From a virus, in IMG/VR virus record IMGVR_UViG_3300020430_000043, positions 1 to 35,831 of that record: a stretch of DNA of 35,831 nt; one strand, 5' to 3'. The position numbers were made by a program, and so were the translations under genes. The notes below the pieces were generated by a model. That model made no database searches, had not been told where the DNA came from, and saw only the letters and a program-made list of their open reading frames with translations. Within the stretch, counting starts at the first letter, position 1. Each line of letters starts with the position of its first letter. Shown here in pieces: positions 9,301 through 18,064 of the stretch.

Positions 9301-9323
9301 CCATTTGATTTAAATTGTTTCAC
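3393..9323 (-). CDS. Giant internal virion (ejection) protein with HELGH metallopeptidase motif and sigma-70 region 2-like domain
   Basis: 1976 residues, probably the counterpart of T7 gp16: last and largest of three presumed internal virion genes after the tail genes. Residues 1-100 are acidic and disordered. About 235-440 are Gly/Ala-rich and hydrophobic and could insert in a membrane. HELGH at 669-673 is a zincin-type zinc motif. About 860-946 read like sigma-70 region 2: EIVDLYEPMIQKAASKL, then ESISGPTGLLDLVTKFDPEKG, then SGYVNKYLQDRMRGI, the order and spacing of the family's core-binding and -10 recognition helices. Residues 1200-1970 are mainly helical with further hydrophobic stretches (about 1535-1570 and 1740-1810) and end very basic. 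I see no lytic transglycosylase motif as in T7 gp16. The start is GTG, overlapping the previous TAG by one base, with an in-frame stop just upstream. Virion location and ejection are inferred from gene order and size. Confidence 0.8.
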   Translation of the reverse strand: MKQFKSNGFIYSIDDKDEDKLKKDFPDAVEVTEEINVTENGKKPDPPETESTTQEEKDPVLDVTESSSEDISLDLPKSEDIKVETKTKDSTVDTTDYKGLQERLDEVNLKIEEYKRRTENFAKPVYYTPEILEEFVGLTKERDQLLKKYPELSTEEEKGEFFLLDAINDIVQAANEGFSRTDIIQPTFDLISQGITGDDEQDRKAIQGVIDQYNANADNIKISDEMRRFEDTYNKMGGGITGFAFGLFDEPGAVLPIYFGSLASLAGTAAKSTAAQEKMLQGAAAGATIGTVVPGIGTAYGSVVGSVATLGGFMEAMFTFTDILFGDMQKGKPTVEKTKEILTNAEQYADLISRANNRGIAIGVIDAITGGMAKSLGLALKGRGFSNIKTGATLVGTDMIGGGTGEFLGQKFAGQPLDIKEIGFEMVTPGIAAGVGAKAISNVAKDVRVHQVEKKLRPTGDNMLQIFSQDTPTEELQVEVARMPGSLDALKLDLRRARTANQITKKGIAEVLNNFRETENAIRVVEPIVYGDINKRSKLVNNVRKFLSLQKREKQSIPILTGPINAEIESLSNEIQTELQQMQTQRISDKAKAGEQIGAKVEVVKNDAEFLSWAKENLTAEEYTEVSDNLVKGIGGDGLYVDRKGKGTTIVTNLSRLDATRPFKDPLNHELGHFVLKNLLDDNPKTTKKLADSLKKYLNKIQPDLLKEDSNFSNRLRLYKNKPEAIQDEEVLTLFIDALNRNHIKYTDTFGQQLLDFINNTFKSLGLQAEFSNGRDVYNFLKGFNDSLNKGEISPQALRVTKGVGVEGGLEATGLLQDATPAVEVETETSTQPTESDFAGIIKETLEETSRQEMADKVNKIYAEKGMRGFGEIVDLYEPMIQKAASKLQNLPGYETYKEDFIAESISGPTGLLDLVTKFDPEKGVPLSGYVNKYLQDRMRGIQGRIFPEKFTTDVTEEAGVADIIDVPIEETTETTGPKGIVLKNKILKNKPELKQKFQDIVKEEFEKIPEDQRTFKNLMSRSPSSKLSIINRVNEEIIVPLIGDIRLSRLDTKNNTSTKEYIALTKFLQPLAQEILDALPEQSVSLEKAASGRLLGTSTGLPTKVLQNFYENTGQRYGRDQGLIQFKKKENLTTEDVLKAIGINEGLITGAPRQEGIVAQALTNLLRSMLVNQEIRLQELSSPQETADIATGKSRLMFTLEEAENNLNNEEKKAAKKNNKRLPKDKQPPKGLEEDDQLAINNAALVDAEINQEIQDFYKSSKLNQEFNKILETASKTKIPRTEVIDAETAKKLGESRKRSKKIQQLINKFGILPYEDDFLGLLYTTLADGKLGEQQMQWYKKNLLIPFASAMNDIYASRVQMMRDFKDLKKSLKDVPKMKKLKNKAGNLPYTNEDAVRVYIWNKSGYDIPGLSERSKRDLLTYVFKNPQLKVYGDKLIKITKQDGYPEPQNEGWSDYGINIDLTRSVNNTKRARYLQQWQANVDEIFSKNNLNKLEAIYGKKYRNSLVDILKRMKSGRNRPFTGTESRVGSAIDLYLTGSTGSIMFLNMRSAILQTISLTNFINYSDNNPVAAGKAFANVPQFSSDVVTLINSNFIQDRFGGLKLDVREEQIQNIIQKGGLGALYAKIFKLGYFPTRLMDSFAIVTGGATFYRNRINTYKKQGLSQTESEKQAMIDWQEAAENAQQSSRPDKISKMQADKIGQYFYTFQNVPLQYMRLMNKAAMDLKAGRGNPVEHLGKIVYYGAIQNLIFTTLQQGLAFMGINPLSDELKEEDEEKLYYAMNGVLNSLLSGFGMYGFAISTIKDSALSLAKELNKEKGKKKDFGKPILELLDISPPVGARVKDLVYGVKGLNDGYRARDYKNRQGNFDWDIYFKLVGEDLKEGKTVRLEPIARTLTGGTNLPFDRLTQKYENLSNAFNEQNTYMQRLATGLGWPGWQVGIETKYNKKQKKKSNIVKPYRQPKATRPKQRLPKRR

Positions 9324-10852
9324 TATTCTTCTATTTTAGTTGATGATATTATATAGGGTGGTAAGTTTTGCGGTCCATCGCCATAACGTTCTTTATGTCT
9401 TCTTATTTCATCTTGTCTAAGTCTACTTAAATCACCTGTTCTAATTTTTCTTTCTATACCATCTTTATCAGTAATAGTAATTAAATTATCATTAGTCATA
9501 AATCTTATTTTGGCTTTAACCATAAACAAATCGTCGTTATCATCAATTTGTTGTTCTATTTTTGTTATTGGATCTTGGTAACGATAAAAGTTTACTTTAA
9601 TTGTTTCACCTTCGTCTAAAGTCCTACCAGACGATGGAGTTAATTCAACAAATCCCATGTCTCTTATTCTATCACCTAATTCTGGGAAATCAGAATATTT
9701 TTTAAATGGGTCCATAAACGTTTGAGTTTCAGGTAACTCTAACAATTGATCTAAATGTACTCTTACATTTCTACTTTTAGTTCCTTTACCACCACCTCCA
9801 CCTCTTCTACCACTAGTATCTTCTTTAGGTGCTTGGTACATAGGCATTTTAGAATCAAAATAATAATCAAAGCCTCTTGGATTACCGTCACTATCTGTAC
9901 TGCTTTTAAATATCGCAGCATCTTCTTTTGATATAGGTTGACCAGCAAATTTACCATCTTCTCTTTCTGCAGATTCTATAAAATCATCTTTAAATCCAAA
10001 TATATCTACAGCAATAGCATTTATATCTTCTATTGAACTTTGCATTGTTGATTGATATAAAGCAGCTTTCATTTGCGCTACACCTAAATCGTAATCTTTC
10101 CTACTTAAATTTCTAAAAGTTGGCGTAGGTGATCCAGCTGAAGTTGTCCAACCTAAAGCAACTAAACCTGCAGCAATTTGTTCATCAAGGTTTGGAACTT
10201 TACCATATACCTTTGACAAGAAACCTTCGGCTTCTACTTTCTTTTTACCTCCTTCAAGATTAGGATTACTTATAGTATAGTAAGCAACTCCATCTTCAAA
10301 ACTTTTATATATACTATATCCTTCTCCTTGCTTCATACCAGTAAAAACATTTGCCATCATCATGTGTTCTGCATTGCCATTGGCAGTTGTTGCACCACCT
10401 TGATTAGATAAGTATTTATCGTTGTCACTAAAGTTTTCTATATAACTGCTAGCGAAAGTTTTTTCAGCTTCTGCTAACTGTACAAGTTGATTAAGTTCTT
10501 TTTGTATTCTATTTCTTTCTGCTGATACACTTTTAAAACTTTCTTTACCTAAGTTTTTATCTTGTATTTGAGTTAATAAATTAGTGTGTTGATTAACTAA
10601 ATCATCAAACAACATATAATCAGCTCTATCTCCTTGTGCTTCTCTTAATCCTTTATAAAATAGCTGTGTATCAATTTGAGCTAACTTAAGTATTTCAGCA
10701 TTTTCTTTTTGTATCCTTTTTGCTTTTTCGTTGTTAAGCTTAATTTTTAATTTGTTAGCATCAATAAAGACATTAGCAATAGATTGTATTGCTTCCATTT
10801 GTTTTCCAACTCCTCCAACGTCTGGGGTACCGGGTTGTCTATATGTGCTCAT
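9323..10852 (-). CDS. Probable internal virion protein (T7 gp15-like position)
   Basis: 509 residues, no family recognised with certainty. Residues 1-150 are helical and rich in Lys, Gln and Glu, suggesting coiled coil. A mixed region follows, with a flexible Gly/Arg-rich linker (GRRGGGGGKGTKSR, about 345-358). The C-terminal 130 residues look beta-rich and end acidic. It lies between the gp14-like membrane-associated gene and the giant gene, overlapping the first by 4 bases and the second by 1, which is the T7 order gp14-gp15-gp16. From this I infer an internal core protein that is ejected and forms part of the trans-envelope conduit. A tail accessory role is the alternative. Confidence 0.6.
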   Translation of the reverse strand: MSTYRQPGTPDVGGVGKQMEAIQSIANVFIDANKLKIKLNNEKAKRIQKENAEILKLAQIDTQLFYKGLREAQGDRADYMLFDDLVNQHTNLLTQIQDKNLGKESFKSVSAERNRIQKELNQLVQLAEAEKTFASSYIENFSDNDKYLSNQGGATTANGNAEHMMMANVFTGMKQGEGYSIYKSFEDGVAYYTISNPNLEGGKKKVEAEGFLSKVYGKVPNLDEQIAAGLVALGWTTSAGSPTPTFRNLSRKDYDLGVAQMKAALYQSTMQSSIEDINAIAVDIFGFKDDFIESAEREDGKFAGQPISKEDAAIFKSSTDSDGNPRGFDYYFDSKMPMYQAPKEDTSGRRGGGGGKGTKSRNVRVHLDQLLELPETQTFMDPFKKYSDFPELGDRIRDMGFVELTPSSGRTLDEGETIKVNFYRYQDPITKIEQQIDDNDDLFMVKAKIRFMTNDNLITITDKDGIERKIRTGDLSRLRQDEIRRHKERYGDGPQNLPPYIISSTKIEE

Positions 10853-11673
10853 TTTTTACCTGTTTTTTGTGATGCTACTACAGAACCTTGATTACCTGTA
10901 CCACCTGCATCTAAAGTTCCTTGTTGATTTGCTCTACTTGATGCTTTAGCCTGTAAACCAGATGAAAAAACTTGGGCTGCGCTGCTTACGCCTTGGCCCA
11001 TAATATTTGCCGCATTGTTACTAGCTGATTGTTGTCTTTGTTGTTGACCAGTAATTTGAGCTTGTTTACGATCAAGTTGTTCCATCATACGATTATCTTT
11101 TTCTCTGTATACAAACAACTGTCCTTCTGCATCTAATTGTTGTTGTCTTGTTGCTTCGCCAAATAAAGCTGATTGTACCCTTACTTGTTCTGAAATACGA
11201 TTTGCTTGTAGTTGAGATTCACCCTTAGCTCTCATAATTTCGTTTTGTACTTCTTGTTGTTCAATAGTAGCAGATACACTCTTTTTTGATTCAGCAGCGG
11301 CTCTAGCTAAAGCAGTTGCTCCACCTGCACTAGCACCGGTTGCAGCTAATAAATCTAAAGTGTTAGCTAAAGCTTTATCTGTTTCTTGTATTTGTATTTC
11401 AGCAGCTTGAGTTGCAACACCTAAATTAGCAAATGGGTTTGAAAATTCCTCTGAAAAATTTTCAATCATATAACTTAAATCTTCAGCGTTTGCATATGGG
11501 TTGATTACAGGTATTGTTTTATTGCGCTCTTTTTCTAAAAGTTCAATATCTCTTTGCAATCTAGCTGCTTCGTTTCTAGCTCCTTTAGCTTGTTGTTTTT
11601 GTTGGTTAGCCATGATACCAGTTCCTAATAACGTAGCACCGGCTCCAATAGCTGCTCCTATTATGAATGCCAT
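10849..11673 (-). CDS. Probable internal virion protein with N-terminal membrane segment (T7 gp14-like position)
   Basis: 274 residues. It opens with one small-residue hydrophobic helix (AFIIGAAIGAGATLLGTGIM, 2-21), like the membrane-inserting N termini of small podovirus ejection proteins. Long Gln/Ala/Glu-rich helical stretches (about 25-60 and 130-215) probably form coiled coils, and the C terminus is low-complexity (Gln, Ser, Ala, Gly). I infer that after ejection it inserts into the outer membrane as the first part of a channel. The start overlaps the cupin gene's stop by one base (TAATG) and its TGA overlaps the next ATG. Family assignment rests on architecture and order rather than on a conserved motif. 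Confidence 0.65.
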   Translation of the reverse strand: MAFIIGAAIGAGATLLGTGIMANQQKQQAKGARNEAARLQRDIELLEKERNKTIPVINPYANAEDLSYMIENFSEEFSNPFANLGVATQAAEIQIQETDKALANTLDLLAATGASAGGATALARAAAESKKSVSATIEQQEVQNEIMRAKGESQLQANRISEQVRVQSALFGEATRQQQLDAEGQLFVYREKDNRMMEQLDRKQAQITGQQQRQQSASNNAANIMGQGVSSAAQVFSSGLQAKASSRANQQGTLDAGGTGNQGSVVASQKTGKK

Positions 11674-12044
11674 TATTTCACTATTTGATTTTCTAATTTT
11701 TTAATATCTTTTGTGTTATCTGGATTTTTATGTATATTAATAAAAATAGATTCTTCATGAGCTAATATTACTCGTTGTGCACCAGGTTTTGATATAGTAT
11801 AACAAGGTGCTAGATGTGTAATAATCTCATTGTTTTCTCTAATTGATACTCTACCCTTTAATAAAAACCATACATGCTCATGTTTATGTTTAGCTCCTAT
11901 AACTACTTGGCCTTTAGACATAACCATTTTACGCATATATATTTGATCTGCAAACTCATGAGTAATTGGTATAATATCTTTAGTATCAACTATTTTACCA
12001 TTGTTGTGTATTATATTTAATTCTTTTTTTGCTTCTAATTCCAT
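11673..12044 (-). CDS. Cupin-domain protein in the tail module
   Basis: 123 residues containing one cupin beta-barrel. Cupin motif 1 is visible as G50-AKHKHEHVWFLLKG64, with metal-ligand candidates His53, His55 and His57. Motif 2 is around PGAQRVILAHEE (87-98), with His96. The usual Glu of motif 1 is not at its standard place. Substrate and reaction cannot be told from sequence; cupins range from enzymes to pure binding or structural barrels. It directly abuts the tail nozzle gene upstream (no gap) and overlaps the gp14-like gene by one base. It may therefore be a virion part, for example a sugar-binding or fibre-attachment element, rather than a metabolic enzyme. That role is inference. Confidence 0.75.
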   Translation of the reverse strand: MELEAKKELNIIHNNGKIVDTKDIIPITHEFADQIYMRKMVMSKGQVVIGAKHKHEHVWFLLKGRVSIRENNEIITHLAPCYTISKPGAQRVILAHEESIFINIHKNPDNTKDIKKLENQIVK

Positions 12045-13574
12045 TTAATATGATGATATGTTATACTGTGAAGATACAGCAAAAATTTCTTTCATACCGC
12101 CAGGATCTGTATTAGTATCTGTTGAAATAGTAACAGTTGTAAAATATCCTTTAATACCTGTTATTTGATTACCAAACCTAACTTCACCAGACGTTGCTGG
12201 ACTATTGTTAATTATATTAGCAAAGTATTTATTTTCTTTACGATCAAACCCTGCTCTATTAATAGGTGGCGTCATAGCTGTAGGAAACTGATTACCGAAA
12301 TTATCATATGCACCTTCATTATAACTATATATTAAAGCAGTGCTATCGTTTGTATTAGACTTGTCAAAATTATCTCCTGTTGAAGTTGTTTCCCAACCTG
12401 TATCTATAGAACCTATACCTGTTTTATCTGATATAATGTTATCAACTTGCCAACCATTACTACCTTCGTAGTTAATAGTTTTAAATACTTTTGAAGCACT
12501 TACCTCTGGATTAAATATAAATTTAATAGTAGATTTATATTGTACTCCATAAAAATTAGCTCTGTTTACTGACTCACTATTATGTCTGTATAATTGTGCT
12601 TGTTTAGCAGAAGTAGTTCCATTATTAAATGTATAAAAAATATTTTTTAAACTAGTACCCATAGCGGGTTTGTAATTATAAAAACTAGTCCATCCTTTTA
12701 CAGATTCATCAAAAGAAACTGTATAATAATCTGTCGTTATATTTTCACCTAAAGGTCCAAGTGTATAAGGTTGATTTGGTTGTAATGAAACAACATACTG
12801 TTTAGTATGTATATCCCACATACCAAAAGCTCTACCTACTCCATATTGACTATCAAGGCCACTAAGTTTATCACGAAAGAAATCATACATACCATATCGT
12901 TGTATTTCTTCTAAACCATCTCTTGATAATCTCATAACAGCGTTACGATCTTTGTCTGTAAAATATTTTCTAAATCCATATATAGCAAAGCTTTCTGGAT
13001 TACGACTTATACCAAATTCACCTAAATAACCTTGAGGTTCTCCAATAACCATGTTACTAGTAGTTACAGATGGATTGCCTTCTGCTGTATAAATAACATT
13101 TTTATTTATTGGAGCACGACTTACTTTATCTTCTTGAAATATATTTAAATAATAATCTTCTGCATATAATTTTTGTATTGTACCTTTAGCTGGATCTAAA
13201 CTTCTAGTTATATCTTCTCCAACACTAAAAACATTACTTTCGTTTATTCCAGTTGTTGAATTAAAAATTCCAGAGTATATTAATGCATGGCCTCTAAACC
13301 TAGCACTTGGCTCTTCTTCAACTAAATAAGCTCTTGGGCCAAATGTTGTACTAGTGTTATTATACCCACCTCGTATACGCGATTCTTCAATCATCCAGTT
13401 TCGCGTTTCATTATTAGTTTGAGGTGTTATAGTTCCATAAGAACTCACACCAGTTTCTCCAGGATTATAATTTGGTATACCATATGATCCATTCCAAACA
13501 GGTGTATTACCCGAATCAACTACCTTTTTTAAAACAAAGCTGTTAAAATATCTTACTTCTACTATTGCACTCAT
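12045..13574 (-). CDS. Tail structural protein, nozzle/stabilisation-associated
   Basis: 509 residues, beta-rich with many Tyr, Asn, Ser and Thr and no signal peptide or enzyme motif. The N terminus (VEVRYFNSFVLKKV) and the C-terminal EIFAVSSQYNISSY resemble tail proteins I recall from Bacteroidota phages. A segment around 100-165, with LYAEDYYLNIFQEDKVSRA, reads like a conserved core. It follows the 1483-residue nozzle-type protein by 34 AT-rich bases and precedes the cupin gene without a gap. It is probably assembled at the distal tail, either completing the nozzle or carrying fibres. Exact position in the virion is unknown. Confidence 0.65.
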   Translation of the reverse strand: MSAIVEVRYFNSFVLKKVVDSGNTPVWNGSYGIPNYNPGETGVSSYGTITPQTNNETRNWMIEESRIRGGYNNTSTTFGPRAYLVEEEPSARFRGHALIYSGIFNSTTGINESNVFSVGEDITRSLDPAKGTIQKLYAEDYYLNIFQEDKVSRAPINKNVIYTAEGNPSVTTSNMVIGEPQGYLGEFGISRNPESFAIYGFRKYFTDKDRNAVMRLSRDGLEEIQRYGMYDFFRDKLSGLDSQYGVGRAFGMWDIHTKQYVVSLQPNQPYTLGPLGENITTDYYTVSFDESVKGWTSFYNYKPAMGTSLKNIFYTFNNGTTSAKQAQLYRHNSESVNRANFYGVQYKSTIKFIFNPEVSASKVFKTINYEGSNGWQVDNIISDKTGIGSIDTGWETTSTGDNFDKSNTNDSTALIYSYNEGAYDNFGNQFPTAMTPPINRAGFDRKENKYFANIINNSPATSGEVRFGNQITGIKGYFTTVTISTDTNTDPGGMKEIFAVSSQYNISSY

Positions 13575-13608
13575 TTATTTTATAATCACTTATTTATAAT
13601 TTAAATTA

Positions 13609-16600
13609 CTAAGGATCAATTTGAGATGGTACAGCTGTGCCTTTTAATTTTAAACCATTTGAATCAAAATTAGCAGACCATATCCTAAAGGGTGTTAAAG
13701 CACCTACAATACCATAACTTTGTTGTAATATATTTGTACCTGACTGTGATACATTTGACGTTTGTGTTCCATCAAATTGTGGATAAAAATCTTGACCAGC
13801 CAAAATATTATATCCTCTCCAAGAAGTACTAGCACTCCACGCTGGAGGATTCCATATAGTTGTTAATGCTTGGTCGGTATAAAATTGTGTTACATATTGT
13901 AAAAAAGGCTCTCTTGCCCACACCGTAACTTTACCGCTTGTGCCAACCGCTAAAGCACTTGCTGCTTTTGCTGTATTTGCTCCAGTTGTAGTAACTTGAT
14001 ATGCATAAGAAGTAATGCTAGGATTAGTTCTAGTATATGGATAATACATATCACCCCAATCAATATTATATATAAAATATGACCCATTAGAATATATATT
14101 TGAAGGTAATTGCCCTCCAGATAATACACTATCTGGCCAACCAGGCACAATAGGAGCTGGATTTAAACTTTCGTTACTTCTTCCATAAGGATAACGTATT
14201 ATTAATCTATAATCTCCAAAACGATCTACTTCATCAGAATATACTTTTACATTATCTTTTGTTGCGGCTGCACCAACACAAACTATTTTTTTACCTTGAG
14301 TTGATAAAACATCTTGGTTTAATATAGACATTGTATCAACGTTTAATTGAATATAATCGCTTTGATTTGAACTATTAGTAGAACTAGGATCATTTACAAA
14401 TGACCCAAATCCTGCATCTGCATTTGTTGCATCTTTTAAACGACCCTCAAAAGAAAGGCCCCCGTTTTGACTTATAGGATAAAGAGTATAATCTGCATAA
14501 CGATTTTGTGTGGTACTTCCCCACCTAATTTCATTACCTTCTATATCTTTTGCTATTTCCCATGCATCTGCAGCTGCACCAGCTGGTCTGTATTGTAAAG
14601 TTATAGGAAATTGAACTCTTAATAAATCTGAAGTTTGTAAACTATTAGTATAAGTTTCTGAAACTGCATCATTATCTATAGATATATCTACTAATATATA
14701 GCCTGTGCCTCTAGTAAGACCACCTTCACTTTGAGGTGTTGTTGCAATCGCACTACCAATAGCGTTATAATTACTATTAGCATATTCATAAGTTATACCA
14801 CCGGAAGTAGTATTTATTGTTTTAGTTTCAATATAGTTACCTGAAGTAGGTAAAGTGCTGCTTAAAACTAAAGTATTATTTCCGGTACCAGTATAAGCGT
14901 TCATGGTTCTATCTAAAATAGGTGCAACACTAGCTCCTGTGTTAACTGAATTAGTTGCATCACTTGTCCAATATATAGCTAGTGATGACCCTCCAGCAGA
15001 TAATAAAGATTCTTGTGCTACATTTGTACCCTGGCCCCACCCTGAATTTACTGCTGCATTGCCAAAAATAACATCTGTAGTAAATGAATCAGTTAATTCG
15101 CCTGCGTCTTTTACTTGTATTGTTAAATTATTAAGGCCTGTTGGTGTACCTGTTATAGTTATTTCGCCTGTTACAGTATCTATGCTAAATTGGTTACCTG
15201 CTGGTTGAGAAGTTATACTAAATTCTAAATCTTTTTTATTTACTGTAATTCCTGCACCACCAACTGGAGAGGTATCTGCACTTCCGTTTACAGCGCTAAA
15301 TAAACTATTTGATGCATTGAGACTTGTTTGGCCAACTTGCATAGAAATAGAAGAAGGCTTTGGAGTTATGGTAGGTGCTACATTTTGTAATGCACCTGTT
15401 GATGTTAAAGTAGCTCCATCATTATTATAAGTAAAGCTATATTGATCGATTACGTTTGAATTAGGTCCATAATAAAAAAGTCTAGCAGTCTTAATCGTAT
15501 AATTATCATATGTTGCTGGATTATTTTTATCTAATGGTTGACCATTATTATTACTTTTAGTCATAATAAAATATGGCCCATTGTCTCCTTCTTGTATTAT
15601 TTCATTATTACCATTTCTAATATTAACAATAGTTAAATTAGAATTTTGCACTGGGCTATCGTTATTAGCTGCAGAAGCTGCTGTTTGTACTGCAAATTGA
15701 TTTGCAACTGTTGAGTTCAAACTCATGCCTTCGTTTAAAGAAAAACTATAATTAAAAAGTCCTGTAGCTAATCCTGTATTACCTGTTAATATTGCATTAT
15801 TTAATGATGAAATTAATCCTGTTGTAGATGTTTCAAAATATATATTTAATAATGATTCTACTGGTGCAGTTTCAAAAACACCTAATTGAAAAGCATAACT
15901 TGAACTAGATGATGTTAAACTACCTATCGGATTTGATGCTATTTGTACAAATTTAGCTATTAATGGATCTGAATTTGAATTATACAAGTCCGTTGCTGCT
16001 GAAGCAGTAATACCAAACATATCACTTATTGTACCAATAATAGTTACATTGTTGTCTACACTGGTAAGCGTAGATGTATTAGGATAAAAAGCAACATTAT
16101 GTGTAGGTGTAGCAGAATTTATAGGAGTAACTCTACCAAATAACTCTACACTACTTCTTGAAACCATTAAGGTTTCGTTATCTTCACTAAACTCATCTTC
16201 AGATGATCTAAATTGTTTTTGATCAGGACCTACTAATGATAAATCTCTAGGTATTTTATTTATATTATCACTAAACAATGTTACGAAACCTACTTGTCCA
16301 GCTATGTCATTTAAATTAGTTACAGTATTAGGTGGGCCATCCATAATACCTGGAGAATAAACATTATAATATTCTTGTTCTGTTTGTTTAATAACCACTT
16401 TAAAAGAATACCATCCTAAAGGATTATAATTTGAACTACCTGCATCTCCATTATATAAACCAGGAGCACCTGAGTTTAATGTTCGATTACTTGTAATTTG
16501 GTCGTTAAATAATAGTTTAATTGAATCACCACTTAAAGTAGAAATAGGCAATGAAGATGATTCTGTACTTGTTCTATAGTTATGATATATTGTAGCAGCA

Positions 16601-18060
16601 TCAAATGCATCATTACCAATTACATTTTGTATTTGACTATTAGATAGTAATACAGTAGAAGATCTACCGTATCTATCACTTAATACAATACCTGCTTGAT
16701 AATTTCTATTTTGTTTAACCGTACTATTAGGATATTCTGTAATTCCTGTATATCCTACAGGATTAGATGGAGAAGGTATTGCAAATGTTGATTTTTGGCT
16801 TACTCCTACATTATAATTTAAATTTGCAGGAGGTGTGTGTTTATCTTGAAAATTTCCATAAACAATCCTATTAGAAATTATTTCTTGTGATAAAGCTCTT
16901 ACTGGCACTTTATCATATACTCTTATTATTTCAGACTCAGGTAATGTTTTATAAGGTTTAGTAGCTTGATAAGTAAATTCAATAATGTTGGCAGTTCCAA
17001 AATCTGCTTGTTCTATTGTATTTAATACTTGTACGTTTTGTAAACCATCTTCTTTATATAAAATATCAATTTCTTTTATTTTAAAATAAGAAAAAAGATT
17101 ATTACCTGTAACAGGATTATTGCTATTATCTAAAGGTAATGGAATTTGTAATTTAATTTCATTAACTTTATTTTCCATAAATTCTACTATAGTGCTCCTA
17201 TAAGTCTTATCTTCATCACTATTTAAAAAATATCCATCTTGTTTAGGGATATATGCTGCTTGCGTAAAAGGAGCAAAAACTGAATATTCATTATCATCAA
17301 ATCTAAATCTATAACTAAATCTTACAAATTTATCTTCTAAATAATCTGGGTCTCCTGGATATGTTGAATTATAAGGATTTGGTGTTCCTTGAAAATAAGG
17401 ATTTTGTGTAGTATTATCAGCTAAAGTTGGGCTAACAACGTCGTACATTGTAGTTTCATATCCTGATAAATCAGTCGTTGTTGTTTGTTTATATAAATTT
17501 ATAGGTTGGTAGGGTGCATATTTTGCAACAGATATTTGATCTTCATTAGTATAATAATTAACATTTTCTGAAGCAAGTCTTACATTTATTTTACGAGGTT
17601 GATTTCTATTATCTGTAAAAAATAGTAATTCTTCAATTAAATTTACACCTGTAATTAAATTAGTAGTTGAAAAATTTAAAAAACTACCAGAAACTAAAAT
17701 AGAAGACGCAGCTGTAGCAACATTGTAAGAATATATATAATTTTTTGCAGTAGCATTAAAAGTAATATCTGTTAAATAATTTGGATCAGTGTAATCAGTT
17801 AAAAATATATATATAGTATCATCATTAGTATTTGTAAATTGACCTATTATTTGCAAATTATTAGCCGATGTGCTTGTTAATACATTAAAATCCGCTAATA
17901 GTTGATTACCTAAAACATTTTCTAAAGCTCCAACATCTGCGCTTTCAGATTTACTTACTTGAATGTTATTACCTTCTCTATATTCCCCTTGCGGTATTAA
18001 TCTCGCATCAAGGTCAAGGTTCATTTTTGACTTTATAAAAGCATTTTTAACCTCAGGCAT
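13609..18060 (-). CDS. Large tail nozzle / DNA-stabilisation protein with Ig/cadherin-like insert
   Basis: 1483 residues. The start (KSKMNLDLDARLIPQGEYRE, then ENVLGNQ at 45-51) matches what I remember of the tail stabilisation or nozzle (T7 gp12 / P22 gp10-like, crAss muzzle-type) proteins of Bacteroidota podoviruses. Such proteins close the tail tip and hold DNA in the capsid. Roughly 1-650 are beta-rich, consistent with a propeller-like fold. About 900-1010 contain a cadherin/Ig-like repeat, with sequences such as ITSQPAGNQFSIDTVTGEITITGTP (broken here by no gap). The remaining C terminus is beta-rich and may contact the host surface or fibres. The protein is much longer than T7 gp12 (about 800), and the insert explains part of this. 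It lies 4 bases after the connector gene. Confidence 0.75.
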   Translation of the reverse strand: MPEVKNAFIKSKMNLDLDARLIPQGEYREGNNIQVSKSESADVGALENVLGNQLLADFNVLTSTSANNLQIIGQFTNTNDDTIYIFLTDYTDPNYLTDITFNATAKNYIYSYNVATAASSILVSGSFLNFSTTNLITGVNLIEELLFFTDNRNQPRKINVRLASENVNYYTNEDQISVAKYAPYQPINLYKQTTTTDLSGYETTMYDVVSPTLADNTTQNPYFQGTPNPYNSTYPGDPDYLEDKFVRFSYRFRFDDNEYSVFAPFTQAAYIPKQDGYFLNSDEDKTYRSTIVEFMENKVNEIKLQIPLPLDNSNNPVTGNNLFSYFKIKEIDILYKEDGLQNVQVLNTIEQADFGTANIIEFTYQATKPYKTLPESEIIRVYDKVPVRALSQEIISNRIVYGNFQDKHTPPANLNYNVGVSQKSTFAIPSPSNPVGYTGITEYPNSTVKQNRNYQAGIVLSDRYGRSSTVLLSNSQIQNVIGNDAFDAATIYHNYRTSTESSSLPISTLSGDSIKLLFNDQITSNRTLNSGAPGLYNGDAGSSNYNPLGWYSFKVVIKQTEQEYYNVYSPGIMDGPPNTVTNLNDIAGQVGFVTLFSDNINKIPRDLSLVGPDQKQFRSSEDEFSEDNETLMVSRSSVELFGRVTPINSATPTHNVAFYPNTSTLTSVDNNVTIIGTISDMFGITASAATDLYNSNSDPLIAKFVQIASNPIGSLTSSSSSYAFQLGVFETAPVESLLNIYFETSTTGLISSLNNAILTGNTGLATGLFNYSFSLNEGMSLNSTVANQFAVQTAASAANNDSPVQNSNLTIVNIRNGNNEIIQEGDNGPYFIMTKSNNNGQPLDKNNPATYDNYTIKTARLFYYGPNSNVIDQYSFTYNNDGATLTSTGALQNVAPTITPKPSSISMQVGQTSLNASNSLFSAVNGSADTSPVGGAGITVNKKDLEFSITSQPAGNQFSIDTVTGEITITGTPTGLNNLTIQVKDAGELTDSFTTDVIFGNAAVNSGWGQGTNVAQESLLSAGGSSLAIYWTSDATNSVNTGASVAPILDRTMNAYTGTGNNTLVLSSTLPTSGNYIETKTINTTSGGITYEYANSNYNAIGSAIATTPQSEGGLTRGTGYILVDISIDNDAVSETYTNSLQTSDLLRVQFPITLQYRPAGAAADAWEIAKDIEGNEIRWGSTTQNRYADYTLYPISQNGGLSFEGRLKDATNADAGFGSFVNDPSSTNSSNQSDYIQLNVDTMSILNQDVLSTQGKKIVCVGAAATKDNVKVYSDEVDRFGDYRLIIRYPYGRSNESLNPAPIVPGWPDSVLSGGQLPSNIYSNGSYFIYNIDWGDMYYPYTRTNPSITSYAYQVTTTGANTAKAASALAVGTSGKVTVWAREPFLQYVTQFYTDQALTTIWNPPAWSASTSWRGYNILAGQDFYPQFDGTQTSNVSQSGTNILQQSYGIVGALTPFRIWSANFDSNGLKLKGTAVPSQIDP

Positions 18061-18064
18061 TTAT

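Noticed and set aside
3393-9323. Lytic transglycosylase domain as in T7 gp16
   Set aside because: No SLT-type catalytic Glu motif was found by eye; the only enzyme-like motif is HELGH.
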